A stretch of DNA of 49,416 bases from Pontiellaceae bacterium B1224 (GTDB lineage Bacteria; Verrucomicrobiota; Kiritimatiellia; Kiritimatiellales; Pontiellaceae), in contig JAROBA010000040.1 in the NCBI GenBank assembly GCA_029432815.1, positions 1 through 49,416 on the forward strand, in the 5' to 3' direction. This document shows positions 32,098 through 39,544 of the stretch, one piece after another. The first letter of the stretch is position 1; each line of letters opens with the position of its first letter. Under the pieces are notes generated by a model, which made no database searches, was not told where the DNA came from, and saw only the letters and a list, made by a program, of their open reading frames with translations. The position numbers and the translations under genes were made by a program.

Positions 32098-34169
32098 TGA
32101 TAGAACCAATAGGCGTATGAAATATGATCGCCGGCGATGGTCACGTTTAGATTAGTGCTGGTGACGCTTTCGGCAGGAATATCCAGAATAACCTCCTTAA
32201 ATCCATCATTGGCAACCTCCACCTCACAACTGGCGACACCCTTGCCGTTCATAAAAATAAGTAAAGTAAGGTTCTCGTTCATCTCCAAATGCTCAATAGA
32301 CGATTGCTGCCGACCGGTATAGCAACTTCCTGTTGCTGTACTTGATGTTCTTAATACCATGCGCAGCGGGATCACCGGGGTTACATTTCGAATGGTAAAC
32401 GATTCGCTTCCCATCACGATACGCCCTACTTCGGAATAGTCGTGTTCGCCTAAAAGAGCATGCTTGGAGCAGAGTGGTATGGTTGTATTCTTAAGGCGAA
32501 GATCAACGGAATGGTTGTGCGACCGCTCATCAGGGCAATAACCAATATCCAGCGAGTCGATAAGTCGAAGTCCGCTCAATTCTTCATCTAATAACTGGGG
32601 GGTGTCGCCGTTCGTTATCGAAGACCAGTTTGCCGGGTAGACTGCAAGAGCGTTCGGATCGCTCATGGCCGAATCGGTGTCGGTAAGTATGGGGTCTTTG
32701 AGAAAGGGTTGAGCCCAAGTGGTTTTGCCAAAGGTACTATCTGCGAGCCAATATTCAAAACGGAGATCGGGGCGGTGTTTCAGCCGGTCGATGAGGCGAA
32801 GGGGCTGAGCGTCGTAATGGGCATCGAAAAAGTCAGGTGAGTTAATGCCACTGAGGTTGTAGAGTTTGCGCCCTGATAGATGATAAGTAGGGCCACCACC
32901 GAGAGTTGAACCTAATCGACCCTTTTGGGGCAGGGTTTCGTCGATTTGTTGGATGAAGTTCTTTTGTTTCTGCAGGTAGACGGCAATAGAATATTTAGAA
33001 GAGGCGACATAAATGAAAGAGACCAGTTGGAAACCAATCAACAAGGTGCAACAGATAGGTAGAAAGAGTCGTGCTTTGAGGCGATCGTTGAGTTCGAATA
33101 CGCCGATCAGGATGTAAAGGGTCCAAATCGGGAAAATCCAAGCCAAATAGCGGTCATTGGAGAGGCCTTGAAACTGGCTCGATGCCACGGTGGCCAGAAC
33201 GCCCGCCACACATAGCAGTAACCAGCATTCGTAAAGTCTGATCTTCTTTTCTGTGCGAGGGTAGAGCAGGATTCCGGTAATCGCCAGTAAGCCTGCAAGC
33301 AATGGGAAATGATAAAACTGGCGTGCCGTCTCTGGCAGGCCGAAGCAAAAAGCCTTGATCAGCGATAATAGGTCATAAAGTGTCTGTTCCACGGCTCCAA
33401 AAAACGGATAGAGGTTGAAATAGCCCTTGTTGCTTACCGACATAAACTGCGTATAGCCTGTCAGCAGGTAGTTGAGCAAAAGGGAACTTCCAAAGGCCAT
33501 GAAACCAGCACCTCCGCAAATAAGAAACCATTTTGATTGGAATGCGGTTCCCGGCGCATCTTTAAATTTCCGGGAGAGAGTGAGTCCGGTCGAGCCCGCA
33601 ATCAGAAACGCGACGGAAAAGATTGCACCTTCCGGTCGGGTAATGCCGCAAAGTATGATCAGCACGAGCATAAACCATTTCCGATCAGAGACTGTTGCAA
33701 AGATGGTTGCTAGAGCAAGAAGGGTGAAAAACCCGATGTCGGTCTGGCTGAAAACGGCCGACAGAGTATGGCCGCTGATCAAGCTAATAAACAACGCAAG
33801 TGGTGCCGCGCGTGGATAAACGTTTTTGGCAACGAGCCAGCTGAGAATGGCAATGCCGAAATAGAAGAGAGAATTCAGTATAAAGCTGGCTGTTAAGAAG
33901 TTATCACCTCGTGCACCGAGTTTGTAGAGAGTGGCCAGAACAAAGGGGTAGAGGTGCGACGTGCATCCCGTGGATGGACCATCGCCCGCTGAATACTTGT
34001 AGGGGTGTCCTTGGGCTATGCTTTGCGCGTATTGGAGGTATTGAGCTTGATCAGGCTCAGTAAAAGCAAGGGAGCCGTTTCCTGCTGTACAATAAAGGAG
34101 GTAGAACAGGCTAGTGATTGCGAGGGCAAGACAACAGGCGAGTGTTAATAGGTTCTTTTGCGATAACAT
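32094..34169 (-). CDS. Polytopic GT-C-type membrane protein with C-terminal exported domain
   Basis: The 691-residue protein has about eleven membrane segments up to residue 400. The first loop carries TEPDQAQYLQYAQSIAQGHP (acidic residue near TM1, as in GT-C enzymes), and ITRPEGAIFSVAFL parallels the ARPEG motif of its neighbour. From about 405 the protein is exported and ends in beta strands. It shares a 4-base overlap with the following gene, so the two are one translational unit. Sequence alone does not give the sugar or acceptor. The pilin gene lies upstream on the same strand, with a terminator between. Confidence 0.6.
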   Translation of the reverse strand: MLSQKNLLTLACCLALAITSLFYLLYCTAGNGSLAFTEPDQAQYLQYAQSIAQGHPYKYSAGDGPSTGCTSHLYPFVLATLYKLGARGDNFLTASFILNSLFYFGIAILSWLVAKNVYPRAAPLALFISLISGHTLSAVFSQTDIGFFTLLALATIFATVSDRKWFMLVLIILCGITRPEGAIFSVAFLIAGSTGLTLSRKFKDAPGTAFQSKWFLICGGAGFMAFGSSLLLNYLLTGYTQFMSVSNKGYFNLYPFFGAVEQTLYDLLSLIKAFCFGLPETARQFYHFPLLAGLLAITGILLYPRTEKKIRLYECWLLLCVAGVLATVASSQFQGLSNDRYLAWIFPIWTLYILIGVFELNDRLKARLFLPICCTLLIGFQLVSFIYVASSKYSIAVYLQKQKNFIQQIDETLPQKGRLGSTLGGGPTYHLSGRKLYNLSGINSPDFFDAHYDAQPLRLIDRLKHRPDLRFEYWLADSTFGKTTWAQPFLKDPILTDTDSAMSDPNALAVYPANWSSITNGDTPQLLDEELSGLRLIDSLDIGYCPDERSHNHSVDLRLKNTTIPLCSKHALLGEHDYSEVGRIVMGSESFTIRNVTPVIPLRMVLRTSSTATGSCYTGRQQSSIEHLEMNENLTLLIFMNGKGVASCEVEVANDGFKEVILDIPAESVTSTNLNVTIAGDHISYAYWFYQ

Positions 34170-34312
34170 CCATGAACATTACATTTTTTCTTAAATGCAA
34201 GACAATTGAAAATGATGATGGAGGATGTTTAAAAAATAGTCCCTTGCTTTGGATATACAAAAGTTATGACACTGTTCCTTTCGGAATCTTCTATATTTCT
34301 TGTTAGGAATAA

Positions 34313-34340
34313 AAAAAACCCGGCACTGCCGGGTTTTTTT
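34313..34340. terminator. Bidirectional terminator after the pilin gene
   Basis: AAAAAAAACCCGGCA and TGCCGGGTTTTTTT flank a short loop. On the minus strand it ends the pilin transcript, 21 bases after its stop. Confidence 0.9.
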
Positions 34341-34360
34341 CACAATCCTGAAATGGACGA

Positions 34361-34723
34361 TTAGATGTCGCTCAGGAATGAAGCTCCCGGATAAAGATCT
34401 GCTTCTGTAAGTTCAGTACCTACTGTTGCACCAGCGGCTGTGGCGGATACAGCGCCAACCATGAGGCCGTCAGCTTTCCCTTTAATATACTCCACGTATT
34501 CGGCAGCTGTAACAGGAGAGCCGTCGGTAAGGCCAGTATCCATGGCGATCTGGTCAACAGCTGCGTTAACAAGACGAGCATTGTTCACCGCGGTTTTAGC
34601 CATGGTTCTGGAGCGAGCCTTCTGGAAGGACGGGATGCCGATGGCGGCCAGCAGACCGATGATGGCTACTACGATCATGATTTCGACGAGGGTAAAACCT
34701 TTTTTCTTCATTGCTTTTTTCAT
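34361..34723 (-). CDS. Type IV pilin / pseudopilin-like major subunit
   Basis: The start is ATG 34723, nine bases after GGAG; an ATG 15 bases earlier overlaps that site. The 120-residue prepilin has a basic leader MKKAMKKKG. The class III cleavage site G-FTLVEIMIVVAIIGLLAAIG has Glu5 of the mature protein, needed for assembly. A helix continues to about 60, followed by a short variable C-terminal region without a cysteine pair. A near-consensus sigma-54 promoter lies upstream and an NtrC-type activator is the next gene upstream. It has its own terminator, consistent with a highly expressed single-gene transcript. It could equally be a GspG-like major pseudopilin. Confidence 0.88.
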   Translation of the reverse strand: MKKAMKKKGFTLVEIMIVVAIIGLLAAIGIPSFQKARSRTMAKTAVNNARLVNAAVDQIAMDTGLTDGSPVTAAEYVEYIKGKADGLMVGAVSATAAGATVGTELTEADLYPGASFLSDI

Positions 34724-34817
34724 GTAATTTTTCTCCATTAATTTAATTTGTACTTCAATTTTTAGTGGTGCCTGCTCCGAGCTCGCCTCGATCTATCGTT
34801 CAGACGGATAGCTATAT

Positions 34818-34833
34818 AGCGTTTGGCGTGCCA
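34818..34833 (-). promoter_or_regulatory. Sigma-54 promoter of the pilin gene
   Basis: On the minus strand TGGCACGCCAAACGCT matches the -24/-12 consensus in the whole TGGCACG block and in the GC at -12, with exact spacing. Only the TT before GC differs. The predicted start is near 34808, about 85 bases before the ATG. The adjacent sigma-54 activator is the likely regulator. Confidence 0.8.
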
Positions 34834-35013
34834 ACTTTTTTGGGGAGGCGATTTGGCAGTATAAGCAGATGGGGGATCGAACCGGTGAAAATTGCATTTA
34901 TCCCCAATGAAAAAGGGGTGTTTATCTATTTTTGAGATTTGAAAAATATTTTTACACCGGTCGGCGACCGTTTTTAAGAAGTCTGATTTTTTCCAGTTCT
35001 GAGAAGATTCCGG

Positions 35014-35028
35014 TTCCAAAGTTTGGAA
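35014..35028. repeat. TTCCA-N5-TGGAA palindrome upstream of the pilin promoter
   Basis: Core AAGTT. It lies about 180 bases upstream of the sigma-54 promoter in the long intergenic region. Confidence 0.85.
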
Positions 35029-35047
35029 AAAACAGATTTGAGACGGG

Positions 35048-35077
35048 GGCATTGACCGCAAAGGCGCGGAGACGCTA
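35048..35077 (+). repeat. Fragment of a CGCAAAGGCGC-type repeat
   Basis: TTGACCGCAAAGGCGCGGAG then ACGCTAAAG resembles a repeat motif seen in the intergenic DNA of many bacteria. Only one partial copy is present. Confidence 0.4.
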
Positions 35078-35114
35078 AAGGTAAAGACCGGACTCAACCG
35101 GAATCACGGTGTTC

Positions 35115-35279
35115 TATGGGCAGAAAAATGGTTGGCAGAAATATTCCGTAATGTTCGGGACTGATGTCTCTGCACAGCGGATCGGTCAAATAGGGTAGGT
35201 AAAAAATTAAGGGTGAAAATATATGAGAAGGGTAGTTAATATTTTTTACCAACCATTTTTTACCCTAAAATCATTTTGG
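35115..35279. repeat. Degenerate intergenic repeat, copy 1
   Basis: TATGGGCAGAAAAAT then TTGGCAGAAATATT, followed by GGATCGG and a block with GGTAAAAAATTAAGGGT. The block faces inverted copies TTTTTTACCAACC and TTTTTTACCCT, so it can fold into an AT-rich stem. Copy 2 lies 257 bases on. No coding sequence was seen in 34839-35520. Confidence 0.65.
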
Positions 35280-35371
35280 TTCCAGCTCTGCCGGGTTGGG
35301 TGCCAGAAGCACAAAGACCCGGAATGAGAAGTTTTGATAGCAGATTTGATGGAGCCTGAGTCAGGTTATTA

Positions 35372-35500
35372 TATGGGCAGAAAAATTATTGGCAGAAATA
35401 TTTGCTCTGTGGATCGGGTAGATAAGGCAGGTAAAAAATTAGGGGTAGAAAATATATGAGAAGGGCAGTTTATATTTTTTTACCGTAAAATGATTCGGTT
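35372..35500. repeat. Degenerate intergenic repeat, copy 2
   Basis: Same order of motifs as copy 1 (GGGCAGAAAAAT, GGCAGAAATAT, GGATCGG, GGTAAAAAATTA, ATATATGAGAAGGG, TTTTTTACCGTAAAAT), with about 25 fewer bases between the first two blocks. Confidence 0.65.
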
Positions 35501-35520
35501 CAGGGTCTGTCGGGGCAGGA

Positions 35521-35559
35521 ACAAAAAACGCGCTCTCCGTTGTGGAGAACGCGTTTTGT
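35521..35559 (-). terminator. Terminator after the sigma-54 regulator gene
   Basis: ACGCG-CTCTCC and GGAGAACGCGT arms form a hairpin flanked by A- and T-runs. On the minus strand the stem is followed by TTTTTTGTT, 33 bases past the stop. Confidence 0.85.
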
Positions 35560-35591
35560 CGCTTACATGATTTGTGTTCCGAGTTGATGCC

Positions 35592-36968
35592 TCATTCGTT
35601 CTGGGCTTCCTCGGGGAGTTTTCGGTAGAGCGTGGCCAGGCTGATGTCTAGCTCTTTGGCTGCGGCGGCTTTGTCGCCTCCCATGGTGTCGATGACTGTT
35701 TTAAGGTATTCTTTCTCCTTGGCCCGCAGGAAGGCTTTGAGCGATTTCCCTTTTTCAAATTCACCGGTAAGAGCGGCATTCTGGGCACCGGGATTTTCCT
35801 CGTAGGAGACAATCAATTTAGAGGGCAGGGTTTCTTTGGTGATTTTACCGTCGCTCAGGAAAGTCAGGCAGTGCTGGATAACGTTCTGAAGTTCGCGGAC
35901 GTTGCCCGGCCAGGTGTAGTTTTGCAAAATGGAAAGTACGGCATTATCCATACTCGGGAATTCTCCGCCTTCCATTTCCAGCGCAATAAAGTGCTGGGCG
36001 AGGGGCAGAATATCTTCCGGGCGCGTTTTCAGCGGGGGAATATCGATGGTGATGACGCTGAGTCGATAGAACAGGTCTTCGCGGAAGGAACCTTCTTTGA
36101 CCATGGTTTCCAGATTCCGGTTGGAGGCCGCGAGTATGCGTACATCCACATCAAACTCTTCGGTACCGCCCACTTTACGGATTTTTTTGTTCTGAATGGC
36201 CCGCAACAGCTTGGATTGCAGGTTGTGCGGGATCGAGTTGATTTCATCGAGGAAAAGCGTTCCGTTTTTCGAGGCTTCGAACAGGCCTTCTTTTTCGGCA
36301 TTTGCGCCGGTGAAGGCACCTTTGACATGGCCGAAGAGTTCGGATTCAATGAGGGTTTCGGGCAGTGCTGCACAGTTGACCGGAATGAACGGGCCGTCGG
36401 AGCGGGCGCTGAAACTGTGAACCGCTTCGGCGACCAGCTCTTTGCCGGTTCCGCTTTCGCCGGTGATCATGATGGTGGTTTTGGTGGGGGCCACGCGTTT
36501 GATCATTTCGCAAACGTTGACCATCTGGTCGCTCTCGGCGACAATGTTACCAAAATATTTTTTGGCTTCGATATGTCCGGTGCCGCTGATCTGTTCGGAA
36601 AGCGATTTCTGGTAGTCCAGTGCCCGTTTGACGGTGGCGAGCAGTTCGTCAATTTTAAAGGGTTTTGGAATATAATCGAACGCGCCTTCTTTCATCGCTT
36701 CAACGGCGGTCGCGACCGTGGCATACGCCGTGAGCATGATGGCTCCGACATGCGGGCGCAGCTGCCGCGTTTTTTTAAGCAGCTGCATGCCATCCACCGG
36801 TTCCATCTTAATATCGGAAATCAGGAGGTCGAATTGCTCGGTCTTGAGCAGTTTTTCCGCAACGCCGCCGTGTTCGGCAAGTTTAACTTCGTATCCCTTT
36901 GAAATAAGAATTTTATTGAGCAAGCTTAGAATCGTCGGATCATCATCCGCAATCAGTATTTTGGCCAT
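35592..36968 (-). CDS. NtrC-family sigma-54-dependent response regulator (PilR-like)
   Basis: The 458-residue protein is complete. The receiver has DDD at 8-10 and phospho-acceptor Asp52 in LLISDIKMEP. The AAA+ domain has Walker A GESGTGKE near 167, sigma-54 contact GAFTGA near 217, and later FLDEINSIP and SNRNLETMV. A Fis-type helix-turn-helix closes the protein (AAAKELDISLATLYRKL). It activates transcription from -24/-12 promoters by ATP hydrolysis. The pilin gene downstream has such a promoter. The start overlaps the kinase gene by 26 bases and has its own GGAGAGG site. This pairing matches PilS/PilR, except that the kinase partner lacks an ATPase domain. Confidence 0.93.
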   Translation of the reverse strand: MAKILIADDDPTILSLLNKILISKGYEVKLAEHGGVAEKLLKTEQFDLLISDIKMEPVDGMQLLKKTRQLRPHVGAIMLTAYATVATAVEAMKEGAFDYIPKPFKIDELLATVKRALDYQKSLSEQISGTGHIEAKKYFGNIVAESDQMVNVCEMIKRVAPTKTTIMITGESGTGKELVAEAVHSFSARSDGPFIPVNCAALPETLIESELFGHVKGAFTGANAEKEGLFEASKNGTLFLDEINSIPHNLQSKLLRAIQNKKIRKVGGTEEFDVDVRILAASNRNLETMVKEGSFREDLFYRLSVITIDIPPLKTRPEDILPLAQHFIALEMEGGEFPSMDNAVLSILQNYTWPGNVRELQNVIQHCLTFLSDGKITKETLPSKLIVSYEENPGAQNAALTGEFEKGKSLKAFLRAKEKEYLKTVIDTMGGDKAAAAKELDISLATLYRKLPEEAQNE

Positions 36969-38244
36969 CGTGGTAACCTCTCCCTACAGTATTCAGATGG
37001 TCTATATAACCCTTATTTACGGGGTTTGAGTCAAGCTTAATGATTGATAGAAGGGCGGCGGGAGAGAACTCGGCAAAGTCGACGAAATTTTTAACAACCG
37101 TGTCCATTTGTTTCGAAGCGTTCTCAATATGATTAAAAAGTTCCTTGCGGTCGTTGCGTCGGGGGCTGTTGGGTAGCCAGTCGGCAGAGGTGGTGCGGTC
37201 TTCATAGTGCCGCAAGAGCTGGACCGATGCCGATATGGCGGTGAGCGGGGTGCGGATTTCATGGGCCATTTCTCCGGCAATCCGGGTGGCAGCCGTGATT
37301 CGCTCCACTTTTTTGAGTTGTCGATCGGTTTCCAATGCCTGGGAAATATCGCTGAGCATTACCAGGCTGACGTTCATTGCTTCATATTTCCGACCATTGG
37401 AACCGAGCAGGGCGTATTCCAATAGTTGGAAGTCGCGGGAGGTGCGGACAACCGGTATGGGGCTGTTATTCGGACGTTTCAGATAGAAGGCATTTCCAAA
37501 GGATTCATTAATTTCTTCGGCATCATCGCAGATCCAGTCGCTGAAGAGGGTTCCGGTGAAGGTTACTGCATCGGTTCCTGTGAGATTTAAGGCCGCTTCG
37601 TTGGCATAGAAAACATATCCTTCCCAATCCAGAAGTACGGAAGGAGTAGGTATGTTCTGCAGAATCGCTTCGGCAGTGTCGGTTAAATCTCTACGGTAGG
37701 TTTCCGTGTAGCCGCAGCGTTTGGAAATATAAATGCTGGCGGCACCGAAGAGGGCAAAGGTTAATGAGCGGATAAAAATAGAGCCGGCGGATGTTTCGTC
37801 GGTTACAACTGCATCGACCGGCATGTATTCAACAATCCACTTATTGGATAACAGGGTGGCCATCAGGATATAGGTAATAATGGCGAGCGCCGTGATCTGT
37901 GAGGCCTGTTTGGGGGTTCCGACCACGCCGGCCGAAAGAATTACAAGCGGATAGAGGAGGGTCAGCACGCTGTGCACGCCTCCCGTAAAGTAAACGAGTC
38001 CGTTAACTAGAATGAGGTCCACCACAAACTGCAACGGCGCAAACTGGGTGGCGCGCAGCCGGTTCCTGAGCCAGAGGGAGTAGGGGATGGTGATGACGAA
38101 CGCAACGCCCATGAAGGCGTAAAACGAGGGATCGCCGGTGGGGAACAGGAGGGAAACGAGCACGATCAACCATAGGAACCCGAGACGCGCCAAAAGGATG
38201 GCCGTCAGTTCAGGTATGGTTGTGTTTGCATCGTTTTTAAACAT
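36943..38244 (-). CDS. PilS-like histidine kinase lacking the catalytic ATPase domain
   Basis: The 433-residue protein has about six membrane segments (15-180) as in PilS, a PAS-like region (185-300: AILQNIPTPSVLLDWEGYV), and a HisKA dimerisation domain with GEMAHEIRTPLTAISASVQL (His near 328). It ends about 20 residues past that domain. No N, G1, F or G2 box is present and there is no room for one, because the regulator gene starts 26 bases before this stop. The last ~25 residues are translated from what looks like leader DNA of the regulator. It could accept phosphate from another kinase, act as a phosphatase, or be a deletion product. AGGAAG precedes the ATG. Confidence 0.85.
   Translation of the reverse strand: MFKNDANTTIPELTAILLARLGFLWLIVLVSLLFPTGDPSFYAFMGVAFVITIPYSLWLRNRLRATQFAPLQFVVDLILVNGLVYFTGGVHSVLTLLYPLVILSAGVVGTPKQASQITALAIITYILMATLLSNKWIVEYMPVDAVVTDETSAGSIFIRSLTFALFGAASIYISKRCGYTETYRRDLTDTAEAILQNIPTPSVLLDWEGYVFYANEAALNLTGTDAVTFTGTLFSDWICDDAEEINESFGNAFYLKRPNNSPIPVVRTSRDFQLLEYALLGSNGRKYEAMNVSLVMLSDISQALETDRQLKKVERITAATRIAGEMAHEIRTPLTAISASVQLLRHYEDRTTSADWLPNSPRRNDRKELFNHIENASKQMDTVVKNFVDFAEFSPAALLSIIKLDSNPVNKGYIDHLNTVGRGYHDGQNTDCG
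37417..37431. repeat. TTCCA-N5-TGGAA palindrome inside the kinase gene
   Basis: Core ATAGT, encoding FQLLE in phase 0. A one-mismatch copy (37388-37402) lies 14 bases away on the 5' side of the plus strand. Confidence 0.85.
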
Positions 38245-38375
38245 TCTTCCTGTTTCCCTGGCGAGGGATTTGTCTTAAACCCGCAAATGAAACTGCTAAT
38301 AAATACCAATGAACGCGATTCATAAAAAGGTTGTGAACATTGACTTATTACTCTCAATGGGCGTATTGCCGAAGA

Positions 38376-38406
38376 GCAGCAAGCGCGATCTTCATTGGCC
38401 AATCGC
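38376..38406. other. Hairpin between gspF and the kinase gene
   Basis: CGCGAT and ATCGCG arms flank a GC-containing loop just upstream of the kinase transcript and downstream of gspF. There is no T-run, so it is at most a weak terminator or processing site. The rest of 38245-38441 shows no gene. Confidence 0.3.
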
Positions 38407-38441
38407 GTTTATTTGCGGTTGTTCCATTTCAGGTTCCGGAT

Positions 38442-39533
38442 TTACATGACGATTTCGCTCATTTTGAAGATCGGCAGGAACATGGCGACCACAATGGTTC
38501 CGATGATGCCGCCGATAAAGACCATCAACAGCGGCTCAATCATGGAGGTCAGACCATTCACCATGGTTTCCACTTCGCTTTCGTAGAATTCTGCGACTTT
38601 TTCCATCATCTCATCAACCTGGCCGGTTTTTTCGCCGGCAGCCAGCATGTGAATCAGCATCCGGGGATAGTATTTATTCGGCTCAAGTGCGACGGAAAGC
38701 GGCTGCCCCTCTTCGATCGTTTTTTTTGCGTGAAGCAGAGAATCGCCGATGACGCGGTTCCCGGTGGCAAGCCCGACAATTTCCAGCGATTCAATAATCT
38801 GAACCCCGCTGTGAAGCAGCTGCGCAAAAGTGGAGGCGAACCGGCTGACGGCCACTTTGGTGGCGAGTTCTCCAAGGATTGGAAACCGTAGGCGTATCTC
38901 ATCGATTTTATATTGGCCTTTGTCGGTACTGTTGATGTGTTTGAATCCATAGATCAGCGCAATGATGAGTGCGGTGGCAATATACCAATACGAGGTCAGT
39001 ATATTACTGAAGTCCAATAAGGCCTGGGTGAGGCCGGGCAAATCGGCTCCAAAGTCGGAAAACATGGTGGCAAAAACCGGCACCACAAACATGATCAGTG
39101 CCGTGGCAAGGGAAACGGCAACAATCATGACTACGGATGGATACATCATGGAGGATTTAACCTTGGCGCGCAGTTTATTGCTGGATTCCAGGAACATGGC
39201 AACACGGGCACAGGTTTCCGGCAAAATACCGCCCACTTCTCCAGCGCGCATCATGCTGACATAGAGTTCGTCAAAAATGGTGGGATAAAACGCGAGCGAT
39301 TCCGAATACATGGCGCCGCCTTCGACGCGGGCACGGATGCCCTGAATGACCGGCTTGAAATTTTTATCGGTGGTCTGGGACTCCATGGCGGATAAGGTTT
39401 GGACCAGCGGCATGCCGGCAGCCAGCATGGCGGAAACCTGCCGGGTGAAGATGGAGAGTTCCTTGAGACGAATTTTACGCGCACCCCGTACGACGGGGAG
39501 ACTTCCTTTGGCTCTATGTTTATTTTTAGGCAT
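38442..39533 (-). CDS. gspF: Type II secretion/type IV pilus inner-membrane platform protein (GspF/PilC)
   Basis: The 363-residue protein has two repeated GspF domains. The first (25-150) has FTRQVSAMLAAGMPLVQTL and GEVGGILPETCARVA. The second (225-350) has RFASTFAQLLHSGVQIIESL and GEKTGQVDEMMEKVA. Membrane helices lie near 135-160, 185-205 and 335-357. It sits in the inner membrane and couples the ATPase GspE to pilin assembly. It begins 11 bases after the gspE stop, so the two are co-transcribed. The length is slightly shorter than the usual ~400 because the N-terminal cytoplasmic extension is brief. Confidence 0.93.
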   Translation of the reverse strand: MPKNKHRAKGSLPVVRGARKIRLKELSIFTRQVSAMLAAGMPLVQTLSAMESQTTDKNFKPVIQGIRARVEGGAMYSESLAFYPTIFDELYVSMMRAGEVGGILPETCARVAMFLESSNKLRAKVKSSMMYPSVVMIVAVSLATALIMFVVPVFATMFSDFGADLPGLTQALLDFSNILTSYWYIATALIIALIYGFKHINSTDKGQYKIDEIRLRFPILGELATKVAVSRFASTFAQLLHSGVQIIESLEIVGLATGNRVIGDSLLHAKKTIEEGQPLSVALEPNKYYPRMLIHMLAAGEKTGQVDEMMEKVAEFYESEVETMVNGLTSMIEPLLMVFIGGIIGTIVVAMFLPIFKMSEIVM

Positions 39534-39544
39534 TTTGTTGTTCC

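Noticed and set aside
34880-34900. GGTTCGATCC-like sequence on the minus strand suggesting a tRNA T-arm
   Set aside because: The flanking bases do not pair as a T-stem and no acceptor, D or anticodon arms can be drawn.
35871-36902. Plus-strand open frame (343 codons) opposite the sigma-54 regulator
   Set aside because: The regulator has every expected motif; the antisense frame has none.
36943-37060. Frameshift as the cause of the missing kinase ATPase domain
   Set aside because: The other frames stop at once and only a few dozen bases separate the end of the HisKA domain from the regulator gene, so there is no hidden ATPase coding sequence.
38290-38320. Sigma-54-like TGGTATTTATTAGC before the kinase gene
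   Set aside because: Spacing is one base short.
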